From JAXDAY01 sp034679345 (GTDB lineage: Bacteria; Eisenbacteria; RBG-16-71-46; CAIMUX01; VGJL01), in the NCBI GenBank assembly GCA_034679345.1, contig JAXDAY010000017.1:1-64000 (forward strand): a stretch of DNA of 64,000 nt. Direction: 5' to 3'. Every line of letters begins with the position of its first letter. Position 1 is the stretch's first letter. Positions 17,674 through 25,258 of this stretch are shown piece by piece. The position numbers and the translations under genes are program-made. A model generated the notes under the pieces. That model had not been told where the DNA came from and made no database searches. It saw only the letters and a list, made by a program, of their open reading frames with translations.

Positions 17674-17678
17674 TTGAC
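17646..17678. repeat. Two adjacent palindromes across the NtrC-like stop codon
   Basis: TGTCAA-5-TTGACA at 17646-17662 is followed at once by GTCAAC-3-GTTGAC at 17664-17678, centres 17 bases apart, all built on the same half-site GTCAA. The TAG stop at 17671-17673 lies inside the second. It could be an operator for a dimeric regulator bound twice on nearly the same DNA face, or a small RNA fold; no T-tract follows, so a terminator is unlikely. Confidence 0.6.
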
Positions 17679-17864
17679 ATTTCGCGCCAATTTCCTAACC
17701 TCTGTCTTTTCAAGCAGTTCGATGATCCGGTCCCGCAACTGTCTCAATTTCTTGCAGTTGCCGCGTTACCTCACGCCAGACACTGGTGAAGCCGCTCTCC
17801 TTCTCCGGACCGTATGTCCCTATTTCGCAATAGAATACGGTGTATTTCGCCCCCTGGTCGAATT

Positions 17865-17881
17865 CTGGCACGAAACGTGTA
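17865..17881 (+). promoter_or_regulatory. Possible degenerate sigma-54 promoter
   Basis: CTGGCACG with GG followed ten bases later by GT (instead of the consensus GC). Spacing fits a -24/-12 element and it sits about 30 bases before the GTG of the lone receiver, directly downstream of a sigma-54 activator gene. The mismatch in the -12 box keeps this tentative. Confidence 0.3.
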
Positions 17882-17908
17882 ATTGATTGCCGGCATGAGG
17901 TTTTCAGA

Positions 17909-18316
17909 GTGAGTCGGAGAATCCTGCTGGTAGACGACGAGGTCTTGCTCCTCCGGACTCTCTCCAATGCCTTGCGAGAGGACGGCTTCGAGGTGATGGC
18001 AGCATCCAGCGCCGAGGAGGCCGACCGGCAAATCAAGAAGGCGGGAGGGGCCGATCTAGTCGTCCTCGATGTGAAGCTCCCCGGCAAGTCGGGTCTCGAC
18101 ATGCTGCGGGAGCTTCGCGATGCAGGCTTCACCGGACGTGCGGTGGTGATGACCGCGTTCGACAACCCGGACTCCGAGCGGGTCTGCCGGGCGCTGTCGG
18201 TGGACCACTATCTCAGGAAGCCTTTTGACCTGCAGAAGCTGTTGGACCTGGTCCGGGGGCTGACAGCGCACGGCGAAGACCGGACCGCACCGACGGAGGG
18301 CAGCGCCTCGGCGTAG
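17909..18316 (+). CDS. Single-domain response regulator (CheY-like)
   Basis: A 135-residue protein made only of a receiver domain: ILLVDDEVLLLRTL (acidic pair), phospho-acceptor in LVVLDVKLPGKSG at about residue 55, VVMTAFD (Thr) and YLRKPFD (Lys), so all key residues are present. No output domain follows; the tail is only a short polar stretch. The GTG at 17909 follows TGAGG. It lies 235 bases after an NtrC-like gene and 30 bases before the Lys-rich protein, so it may be a shuttle for the upstream kinase or control the histone-like protein's operon; both are inference. Confidence 0.9.
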   Translation: MSRRILLVDDEVLLLRTLSNALREDGFEVMAASSAEEADRQIKKAGGADLVVLDVKLPGKSGLDMLRELRDAGFTGRAVVMTAFDNPDSERVCRALSVDHYLRKPFDLQKLLDLVRGLTAHGEDRTAPTEGSASA

Positions 18317-18346
18317 CCCCAAAACCCACGGAAGGGGGTGGAGTCA

Positions 18347-18652
18347 GTGGTAGCGAAGAAGAAGGCAGCGAAGAAGAAGACCGGCAAGAAGAAGACGGCC
18401 AAGAAAAAGGTGGCCAAGAAGAAGGTAGCCAAGAAGAAGACTGCAAAGAGGAAGGTAGCCAAGAAGAAGACTGCAAAGAGGAAGGTAGCGAAGAAGAAGA
18501 CTGCAAAGAGGAAGGTCGCCAAGAAGAAGGTGGCCAAGAAGAAGACCGCCAAGAAGAAGGTCGCCAAGAAGAAGACGGCAAAGAGGAAGGTAGCGAAGAG
18601 GAAGGCCGTCAAGAAGATGGTGGCACCGATGGAGATGCCGAAGCCCTTCTAA
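18347..18652 (+). CDS. Lys/Ala-rich histone H1-like repeat protein
   Basis: A 101-residue protein almost entirely composed of five-residue blocks of the type AKKKT, AKKKV and AKRKV, ending with MVAPMEMPKPF. About half of the residues are Lys or Arg. This is the composition of bacterial histone H1-like/AlgP-type C-terminal tails that bind DNA without fixed structure. GTG 18347 is preferred because AAGGGG lies 9 bases upstream; GTG 18338 would overlap that site. The blocks are repeated at DNA level (30-base units, 18428-18517), so copy number probably varies. It follows the lone receiver by 30 bases. A chromatin or nucleoid role is the likely reading. Confidence 0.8.
   Translation: MVAKKKAAKKKTGKKKTAKKKVAKKKVAKKKTAKRKVAKKKTAKRKVAKKKTAKRKVAKKKVAKKKTAKKKVAKKKTAKRKVAKRKAVKKMVAPMEMPKPF
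18428..18517 (+). repeat. Three 30-bp tandem repeats in the Lys-rich gene
   Basis: Units at 18428-18457, 18458-18487 and 18488-18517. The first two are identical; the third differs by one base at its third position and one at the end. Each encodes AKKKTAKRKV. Slippage could change the protein length in steps of ten residues. Confidence 0.85.
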
Positions 18653-18970
18653 GGTTGGTCACTGACCGCTTCGAGGGGGGGCCGGTGCAAGGATGGGCTG
18701 GCCCCCATACTTCTTGACTGGGGCGCGCGCAAAAAACCAGTGTTCCCCGCCGCGTACGGTTCGAAGGAACGCCCAACCTCAGAAGGAAGATAGCCCGCTT
18801 CTTCAAATCTAGGTCTGTGGCGCCATCGAGGATCGTAGGGGCAGGGAACACCTTCTTGTGCGCTGCAGGCAAGCTACCAAAGCCTTCTCGGAAGTGTCAA
18901 TGCTCTTGACCGGAGAATCGACCGCGGCCCACCTTTCCGGACGTCTCTCAGTTCTGCTAGGGTTTGTTCC
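18653..18970. other. 318-base intergenic region, no gene seen
   Basis: Between the Lys-rich gene and galE. A short minus-strand open frame here (18609-18872) has random composition and no ribosome site. A GGGGGCC/GGCCCCC hairpin (18677-18706, 16-base loop) may end the Lys-rich transcript. I find no clear promoter for galE; TTGACC at 18905 has no -10 partner at proper spacing. Confidence 0.5.
18677..18706 (+). terminator. Weak terminator-like hairpin
   Basis: A 7-bp all-GC stem with a 16-base loop, 25 bases after the stop of the Lys-rich gene. The tail (ATACTTCTTG) is not a proper T-tract. Confidence 0.3.
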
Positions 18971-19966
18971 ATGCGGGTACTAGTCACGGGCGGCGCCGGT
19001 TATATCGGGAGTGTCACAAGCGAGCTCCTCCTGTCGCGGGGCCACGAGGTGCTGGTCCTCGACGATCTGAGCCGCGGACACGAAGCCGCCGTGCCGAGCG
19101 GCGCTCGCCTTGAGGTCGCATCCACGACCGATTCCCCGGCCCTCGACTCGATTTACCGCCGATTTGCGCCGGATGGGACGCTCCACTTCGCGGCCTCGAG
19201 CCTCGTGGGGGAGTCAATGCGCGACCCCGGGCTCTACTTCCGCAATAACGTGGGCGGCATCATCGCGCTACTGGACGCCTGCGCGGCGCACCGCTGCCCG
19301 CGCTTCATCCTCTCCTCATCGGCGGCGACCTATGGCGATCCGGAAGCCATCCCGATCCCCGAATCCGCCCCCGCGGTTCCGACGAATCCCTACGGGGAGA
19401 GCAAGAAGATCTGCGAGCAGATCCTGGACTGGTACCGCATCATCCACGGGATCCGGTTCGGCTCGCTGCGCTACTTCAATGCCGCAGGCGCAGGCGAGAC
19501 GCTTGGAGAGGACCATGATCCCGAGACCCACCTCATCCCGCTGACGCTGAGGGCCGCGCTGGGAAGCGGCCCGCCGCTCGATGTCTACGGCATGGACTAC
19601 CCGACCCCGGACGGAACCTGCGTTCGCGACTATGTCCATGTCATCGACTTGGCGGAGGCGCATCTCCTGGCGCTGGTGAAGCTGGAGACCGTTGACCGGC
19701 TCATCCTGAACCTCGGGAACGGAAACGGCTATTCGGTCCTGGAGGTGATCCGATCCGTCGAGCGCGTGACGGGCCGCGCGGTCCCCTGGACGCCGGCTCC
19801 CCGCAGGGCGGGGGACCCGCCGCGCCTGGTCGCTTCCCACGCCCGTGCGGTCGAGGACCTGGGCTGGCGGCCTCGTTACGCCGACTTGGACGCGATCGTG
19901 GCCAGCGCCTATCGTTGGATGCAGGATCATCCCCATGGATACGGGGACTCGAGACCCGGGCGCTGA
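18971..19966 (+). CDS. galE: UDP-glucose 4-epimerase
   Basis: A 331-residue SDR epimerase that interconverts UDP-glucose and UDP-galactose (or the N-acetyl forms). It has the NAD motif VLVTGGAGYIGS at the N-terminus, the catalytic set SSSAATYGD and NPYGESKKICEQ (Tyr-x3-Lys), RYFNAAGA, and VRDYVHVIDLAEAHLLAL, the GalE C-terminal signature. Length is typical. The ATG has only a weak ribosome site. The last 32 bases overlap rarA. It may supply sugars to the polysaccharide block 6 kb away. Confidence 0.95.
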   Translation: MRVLVTGGAGYIGSVTSELLLSRGHEVLVLDDLSRGHEAAVPSGARLEVASTTDSPALDSIYRRFAPDGTLHFAASSLVGESMRDPGLYFRNNVGGIIALLDACAAHRCPRFILSSSAATYGDPEAIPIPESAPAVPTNPYGESKKICEQILDWYRIIHGIRFGSLRYFNAAGAGETLGEDHDPETHLIPLTLRAALGSGPPLDVYGMDYPTPDGTCVRDYVHVIDLAEAHLLALVKLETVDRLILNLGNGNGYSVLEVIRSVERVTGRAVPWTPAPRRAGDPPRLVASHARAVEDLGWRPRYADLDAIVASAYRWMQDHPHGYGDSRPGR

Positions 19967-21350
19967 CCCGGGCGATCTCTTCGATCACGCCGCCGGCGGC
20001 GCTCGCCGCGCGGGCCCGGCGAGCGAGCCTCCGCGCCCCCTCGCCGATCGCATGCGTCCCGGATCGTGGGACGAGGTGCTCGGGCAGGAGCATCTGACGG
20101 CGCCCGGCGCGCCCCTGCGCCAGCTTCACGAAAGCGGCCAGCTCGCATCCCTCATCCTCTGGGGTCCGCCCGGCTCGGGAAAGACGACGCTCGCCTACCT
20201 GCTTTCCAAGCTTCCGGGGTATTCCTCCGAGATGTTCAGCGCCGTGCTCTCCGGCGTGCGCGAGGTCAGAGAGGTCGTCGAGCGGGCGCGCAGGAGGTGG
20301 GACCGGGACCGCATCCGGACGGTCCTCTTCGTGGATGAGATCCATCGCTTCAATCGGGCGCAGCAAGACGCGTTCCTGCCGCACGTGGAGGCGGGGAGAA
20401 TCGTGCTGATCGGCGCGACGACCGAGAATCCCTCGTTCGAGGTGATCCCTGCGCTTCTCTCCCGGTGCGCGGTGCATGTTCTGCGACCCCTGCGTGAGCA
20501 GGATCTGAGGCGCTTGGCGGATCGGGCCCTTGCCGATCCGACGATGGGCCTCGGCGCCACGCCGATGGCCCTCGACGAGGAAGGCTGGAGCGTCTTGCTG
20601 CGACACGCGGGACTCGATGCCCGCAGGCTGCTCAACACGCTCGATCTGATCGCGGCGACCACGGTCCCAGGCGCCGACGGGCTTCGCCGCCCGGACGCGT
20701 CCTGGGTGGCGAAGGTCTGCGAGCGGCCGCTTCCCGTCCATCTCGGCCGGGAGGACCACTTTGACCTGATCTCGGCGCTCCACAAGAGCCTGCGGGGGAG
20801 CGATCCGCACGCGTCGCTCTACTGGCTCGCCCGGATGCTCGAGAGCGGCGAGGATCCGAAGTACGTCGTGCGTCGTCTGATTCGATTCGCCTCCGAGGAT
20901 GTCGGGCTCGCGGATCCATCGGCGATTCACCACGCCACGGCGGCGGCCGCCGCATACCAGTTCGTCGGTTCTCCCGAAGGGCATCTCGCCCTGGCGCAAC
21001 TCGTCGTCTACCTCGCCCTATGCCCGAAGTCGAACTCGATCGACGCCTCCTATCGCCGGGCCGCAGCCCTCGTGGCGGAGCTGGGCCCCCTGCCCGTTCC
21101 CCTGCGGATCCGGAACGCTCCAACGCGATTGATGGAGCAACTGGGCTACGGCGAGGGGTATCGATTCCCCCACGATGAGCCCGGACGCTGGGTGGCCGAG
21201 TCCTATCTCCCCGAGGGGATTCCCGAGGAACTCCGCCGGATCTACCGCCCGGGGGATCAGGGGAGGGAGCCCGAAGTCGAGAAGGCCCATCGCCGGCGCA
21301 CACGCGGCTTCTACTCGGCCGGCCCGGAGAGCGAGACGCCTGCGGGCTAG
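19935..21350 (+). CDS. rarA: Replication-associated recombination protein A
   Basis: A 471-residue AAA+ ATPase of the RarA/MgsA/WRNIP1 family, which acts at stalled replication forks. After a variable N-terminus comes LADRMRPGSWDEVLGQEHL, Walker A ILWGPPGSGKTTLAYL, Walker B TVLFVDEIHRFNRAQQD, sensor 1 IGATTENPSFEV, and the helical/tetramerisation part with SDPHASLYWLARMLE-like phrases and FASEDVGLADP. The ATG at 19935 lies inside the galE 3' end, so it is probably coupled to galE. Complete and normal in length. Confidence 0.95.
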   Translation: MDTGTRDPGADPGDLFDHAAGGARRAGPASEPPRPLADRMRPGSWDEVLGQEHLTAPGAPLRQLHESGQLASLILWGPPGSGKTTLAYLLSKLPGYSSEMFSAVLSGVREVREVVERARRRWDRDRIRTVLFVDEIHRFNRAQQDAFLPHVEAGRIVLIGATTENPSFEVIPALLSRCAVHVLRPLREQDLRRLADRALADPTMGLGATPMALDEEGWSVLLRHAGLDARRLLNTLDLIAATTVPGADGLRRPDASWVAKVCERPLPVHLGREDHFDLISALHKSLRGSDPHASLYWLARMLESGEDPKYVVRRLIRFASEDVGLADPSAIHHATAAAAAYQFVGSPEGHLALAQLVVYLALCPKSNSIDASYRRAAALVAELGPLPVPLRIRNAPTRLMEQLGYGEGYRFPHDEPGRWVAESYLPEGIPEELRRIYRPGDQGREPEVEKAHRRRTRGFYSAGPESETPAG

Positions 21351-21357
21351 GATTCGC

Positions 21358-21387
21358 TTGTTTCGCGGTTTCCGTCTTTCGTAAACT
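21358..21387 (+). promoter_or_regulatory. Promoter for tRNA-Glu
   Basis: TTGTTT, 18-base spacer, TAAACT. The start of transcription would be near 21394, ten bases before the mature tRNA 5' end at 21404. Confidence 0.5.
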
Positions 21388-21403
21388 CACGCTTTCGGTC
21401 TGT

Positions 21404-21477
21404 GTCCCCATCGTCTAGTCGGCCTAGGACTCCACCCTTTCAAGGTGGCAACACGGGTTCGAATCCCGTTGGGGACA
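21404..21477 (+). tRNA. tRNA-Glu (anticodon TTC)
   Basis: A 74-base cloverleaf: acceptor GTCCCCA/TGGGGAC, D-arm region TCTAGTCGGCCTAGGA, anticodon stem CCACC/GGTGG with loop CTTTCAA (anticodon TTC), T-arm CGGGTTCGAATCCCG. The 3' CCA is not encoded. It reads Glu codons GAA and GAG. No integrated element is attached to it. Confidence 0.95.
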
Positions 21478-21514
21478 GGTCGTTCGACGCCGTGGCGAGG
21501 GGCCATTCCTGCGA

Positions 21515-24500
21515 TCAGGACTGTGGGGTCGCCCGGCGGATCGCCTCGTCGATTCCCATGCGTGCCCCCTCTGTCTCGATGCGCGCATACTCCTCCACGC
21601 CCAGCCCGTCCCGAATCGCATCCCGCGTCGCTTCGATCTCTTTGTCTGCCGTCTGGGAGCGCGGGGCATTCGCCTCCCGCCGGAGGCGATCCGCGACCGT
21701 GAGGAGCAGCGCGGCCCCTGCAAGATCGCCGTCCGCCTCGGCCAGCTCGGAGAACGACTCGAGGCACGAGGCCACCCCGATCCAGTCGGCCATCTCCTGC
21801 CGGACGGCGAGGCTCCGCGCGTGGAGGCTCCGCGCGCGGGAGTTGTCGCCCTCCCGCTGCGCCACCACGCCGAGGTTCCCGAGGCAGATGGCCTCGCCGC
21901 GCCGATCGCCGATCTCCTCGCGGATTGCGAGGCTTTCCTCGAGCATCCTCCGGGCTCCCGCGAGGTCGCCCATCTCGAGCGCGACGGTGCCGAGATTGTT
22001 CAACACGGCTCCCTCGCCGCCGCGATCGCCGAGGCTGCGGCGGATGGTCAGACTCTCTTGGAGGTAAGGTCGGGCCAGACCCGCCTGGCCCTGCTGCAGC
22101 GCGAGGAAGCCGAGATTTTGCAGACAGATGGCGACGCCCGATTGATCGCGGATGCCCCTTCGGATTCCCAGGCTCTCCTCGATTTCCCTCTGGGCCCGAG
22201 CGTTGTCGCCCTGTCGCGCGGCGACGTGGCCCAGGTTGTAGAGGGTGCGGGCGATGCCGGGGAGATCGCCGATCTCACGCAGCAGCTTCAGGCTCTCCTC
22301 GTGGAAGGCAGCGGCGCGATCGATCTGCCCCGTCCGCTCCGCGATGTTGCCCAGGTTGGCGAGCGTGGTGGCGATGCCGTGAGCATCACCCTCCGCGCGC
22401 TTGATGGCGAGGCTCTCGGAGTAGTACGCCCGCGCGCCCTCGAAATCGCCCTGATCCAGAGCGATGTTGCCGAGGTTGTTCAATGACCGCGCGGTGCCGA
22501 TCGAATCGCCGAGCGCGCGACGGATGGCAAGGCTCTCCTCGTGGAGGACGCGGGCCTTCGCGATCTCGCCCCGCACGTAAGCGAGGTTCCCGAGGCGGTG
22601 AAGCGTGGAGGCCACTCCCTCGGGGTCGTCTCGGGAACGGTGGATCGCAAGGCTCTCCTCCAGCAGCTTCGCCGCCTGAGTCATCTCTCCTTGGTTGCCG
22701 GCGAGAACCCCTGCCCATCCCAGCGCCGAGGCTCGGGCGGCATCGTCGCCTCCCGGGATGGCGAGGAGTCGCTCGTAGGCGGAGCGTCCCTCGCTCCAGC
22801 GTCCTCGGAGGTCCCAGTACCGTCCCATCGCAGCGGCAATTCGAAGCCCGGCCGCGGCGTCCTCGGCTGGGCAACCGTCGATGGCGATCCGGATGTTTTC
22901 CGCGTCGACGTCGAGGCGGGCCAGCCAGAGCTGCTGGTCGGGCCCACTCAGGCGCGCCGCGGCCGCCTCGGCCAGCTCGAGGCAGGCGGCACGGTGCAGG
23001 AGATCGGCCTGCGCCCTCTCTCCCGATTGCTCCAATCGCTCGAGCGCATACTCGCGCACGATCGAGAGCATCCGATAGCGCGCGAGGTTGATGCGGAGGC
23101 TCCTCTGCGGATCGGTGTCGACGAGCGACTTCTCGACGAGCCGCGAGAGGATCTCGAGGATCTCCCAGCGCGCAAGGGGTCCGAACGCCCCGACCGATTC
23201 GGCCTGCTCAAGAGTCCAACCGTCTGCGAAGACTCCGAGGCGACGCAGGAGCGCGCGCTCCGAGTCGCTGAGCATCTCGTGGCTCCAGTCGATCGCCGCC
23301 CGCAACGTCCGGTGGCGTTGCGCCGCGTCCCGGCTGCCCGCAATGAGGATCTGCAGACTGTGGTCGAGGCGGCGCGATAGCTCCTCCACCGGAAGGATCC
23401 TGATCCGCGCGGCCGCCAGCTCCAGGGCGAGCGGGATGCCGTCAAGCCGGCGGCAGATCCTGGCGACGGCCGAAGCGTTCGCATCGGTGATCTCGAATCG
23501 GCCGTCCCCCGCTTTCGCCCTCGCCGCGAAGAGCGCCGCCGAATCGACGTTCCGCACCAACGCCGCCGAAGGGCTCGGGGATTCGTCGGGTATCGCGAGG
23601 GGGGGGACGCTATAGACTCTCTCTCCCTCGATCGCCAGAGCCTCACGGCTCGTGACGAGGATGCGGACTCCTCCCGAGGAGCGAAGGATCTCCACGACGA
23701 GATCGGCGCACTCCTGAATGACTCGCTCGCAGTTGTCCAGAACCAAGAGCGCCTTGAGCTCGCGCAGGTGCTCCAAGACCGCCCCCCGGAGGGGACGGTT
23801 GCGCGATTCGCGGATGCCGAAGGCCCGGGCGATCCGTTCGGCGGGAGATCCCCCTCGGGGGAGTGAGGAGAGTTCGGCCATCCAGACCCCATCGGGGTGC
23901 TCGCCGATGGACCGCCAGGCGATCTCCAATGCCAGCCGGGTCTTTCCGACGCCGCCGAATCCCGTGAGCGTGAGAAGCCTGCACTGGGAAAGGAGCGCGC
24001 GCACCTCCTCGATTTCCTGCCCCCTGCCGACGATGGGAGCGGCCGGGAGCAGGAGATTGTGTTCGTGCGCCGCGCGGATCTCCGCCCCCTCGATCGGTCC
24101 GGGCATCGCGCGGCGCGCAATCTCCTCGTCGATCTGGCGGCGGATCCAGCGGAACCCGGCGGGGCGGGAGGCCGGATCCGGATCGAGGCACCTGTCGAGG
24201 ATCAAGTGCAGGGCCGCGGGCGTGTCGGGAGGCAGGCGTCCCCGATCGGGGAGGGACTGGAGGGCGGCGGCGTTTCGCTCCCAGCCGGACGCTCCGCCGA
24301 AGGCGGGCGTCGAGGCGAGGCACTCGTACAGCACGCAGCCGAAAGCCCAGATGTCCGCCGCGTGATCGGCGGCCTGGCCGCGGAGTTGTTCCGGGCTGAC
24401 GTACCCGGGGGTGCCGGCCGTCGCGGCCGTTCCGGCGGCCGGACTCGCGGCTCCTCCCGCTGAGGCGGAAGTCATGGGCATGGCGACCCCGAAGTCGAGC

Positions 24501-25057
24501 ACCTTCGCGTGACCTTCCGCCGAGATCATGATGTTTCGCGGTTTGAGATCGCGGTGGATGACTCCCTCACGGTGCGCAGCTTCGATCGCGGCCGCGATCT
24601 GACGTCCGATCGAGAGAACCTCCTCGACGCCGAGACGGCGCCGGGAGATCCGGCTGGCGAGCGTCTCCCCATCGATCCGCTCCATCGTGAGGAAGTGCGC
24701 GCCGTCGGCCTCCTCGAGCGAGTAGATCGTCGCGATGTTCGGATGGTTGATCGAGGCGAGCAGGCGAGCCTCGGATTCGAGGCGGGCAAGCGCTTCCGGA
24801 TCTTGCTGGACGCGAGGCGGGAGGACTTTGATCGCGATCCGCCGCTCGAGCCGCGGATCGATCGCTTCATAGACGATGCCCATCCCGCCTGTCCCAAGGA
24901 CGCCGAGGATGGGGTAGCCGCCGATCCGTTCCGGCGTCGGGATGATGCCGAGCTCCCCGCTTCCGCCCTCCGGCGGCACGGTCGGCGTGCGATCGTCCCC
25001 GTCGGGACCCGTCGGGCGGTCCTCCCCCCTCTTCCGGGGAGGCTCTGGATCCTGCAT
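21515..25057 (-). CDS. Ser/Thr protein kinase fused to STAND-type ATPase and TPR repeats
   Basis: A 1180-residue regulator. Residues about 42-310 are a Hanks-type kinase: glycine loop VLGTGGMGIVYEA, the ATP-binding lysine in IAIKVLPP, catalytic HRDLKPRNIM near 167 and DFG in KVLDFGVAM. Residues about 345-640 form a MalT/SARP-like NTPase with Walker A TGFGGVGKTRLALEIAW and Walker B-like ALLVLDNCERV. From about 780 to 1110 there are more than eight tetratricopeptide repeats of the type LGNIALDQGDFEGARAYYSE. No transmembrane segment is seen, unlike PknB types. GGAGG lies 7 bases before the ATG; a TATACT -10 box is at 25185-25190 on this strand. Probably a signal-sensing switch in which TPRs bind a partner; ligands unknown. 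Confidence 0.92.
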   Translation of the reverse strand: MQDPEPPRKRGEDRPTGPDGDDRTPTVPPEGGSGELGIIPTPERIGGYPILGVLGTGGMGIVYEAIDPRLERRIAIKVLPPRVQQDPEALARLESEARLLASINHPNIATIYSLEEADGAHFLTMERIDGETLASRISRRRLGVEEVLSIGRQIAAAIEAAHREGVIHRDLKPRNIMISAEGHAKVLDFGVAMPMTSASAGGAASPAAGTAATAGTPGYVSPEQLRGQAADHAADIWAFGCVLYECLASTPAFGGASGWERNAAALQSLPDRGRLPPDTPAALHLILDRCLDPDPASRPAGFRWIRRQIDEEIARRAMPGPIEGAEIRAAHEHNLLLPAAPIVGRGQEIEEVRALLSQCRLLTLTGFGGVGKTRLALEIAWRSIGEHPDGVWMAELSSLPRGGSPAERIARAFGIRESRNRPLRGAVLEHLRELKALLVLDNCERVIQECADLVVEILRSSGGVRILVTSREALAIEGERVYSVPPLAIPDESPSPSAALVRNVDSAALFAARAKAGDGRFEITDANASAVARICRRLDGIPLALELAAARIRILPVEELSRRLDHSLQILIAGSRDAAQRHRTLRAAIDWSHEMLSDSERALLRRLGVFADGWTLEQAESVGAFGPLARWEILEILSRLVEKSLVDTDPQRSLRINLARYRMLSIVREYALERLEQSGERAQADLLHRAACLELAEAAAARLSGPDQQLWLARLDVDAENIRIAIDGCPAEDAAAGLRIAAAMGRYWDLRGRWSEGRSAYERLLAIPGGDDAARASALGWAGVLAGNQGEMTQAAKLLEESLAIHRSRDDPEGVASTLHRLGNLAYVRGEIAKARVLHEESLAIRRALGDSIGTARSLNNLGNIALDQGDFEGARAYYSESLAIKRAEGDAHGIATTLANLGNIAERTGQIDRAAAFHEESLKLLREIGDLPGIARTLYNLGHVAARQGDNARAQREIEESLGIRRGIRDQSGVAICLQNLGFLALQQGQAGLARPYLQESLTIRRSLGDRGGEGAVLNNLGTVALEMGDLAGARRMLEESLAIREEIGDRRGEAICLGNLGVVAQREGDNSRARSLHARSLAVRQEMADWIGVASCLESFSELAEADGDLAGAALLLTVADRLRREANAPRSQTADKEIEATRDAIRDGLGVEEYARIETEGARMGIDEAIRRATPQS

Positions 25058-25258
25058 GGGAGTACCTCCGGGAGGAGGCGGCTCGGGCGCCGGCCGAACC
25101 GGCGCTCTTCATCCGAGTCCCGTCGTCACGCGGCACATGAACTGATCGACCGGTCTGCGAGTCCTCGGTGTTCGGCTGGAAAGGAGTATACCCGCTGAGA
25201 CGCGCCGGACGCCAGGGGAGTCCCGGCTCCCGCCATGGGGCCGATGAAACGCCCGACG

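Noticed and set aside
17674..17886. Short plus-strand frame after the NtrC-like gene
   Set aside because: No ribosome site, and it covers the candidate regulatory region; coding character is weak.
18428..18517. Possible CRISPR-like repeats
   Set aside because: The 30-bp units are head to tail with no spacers and are read in frame as AKKKTAKRKV; no cas genes are present.
18609..18872. Minus-strand frame of 87 codons antisense to the Lys-rich gene end
   Set aside because: Random composition, no ribosome site or promoter.
21404..21514. Integration site of a mobile element at tRNA-Glu
   Set aside because: No repeat of the tRNA 3' end, no integrase and normal neighbouring genes.
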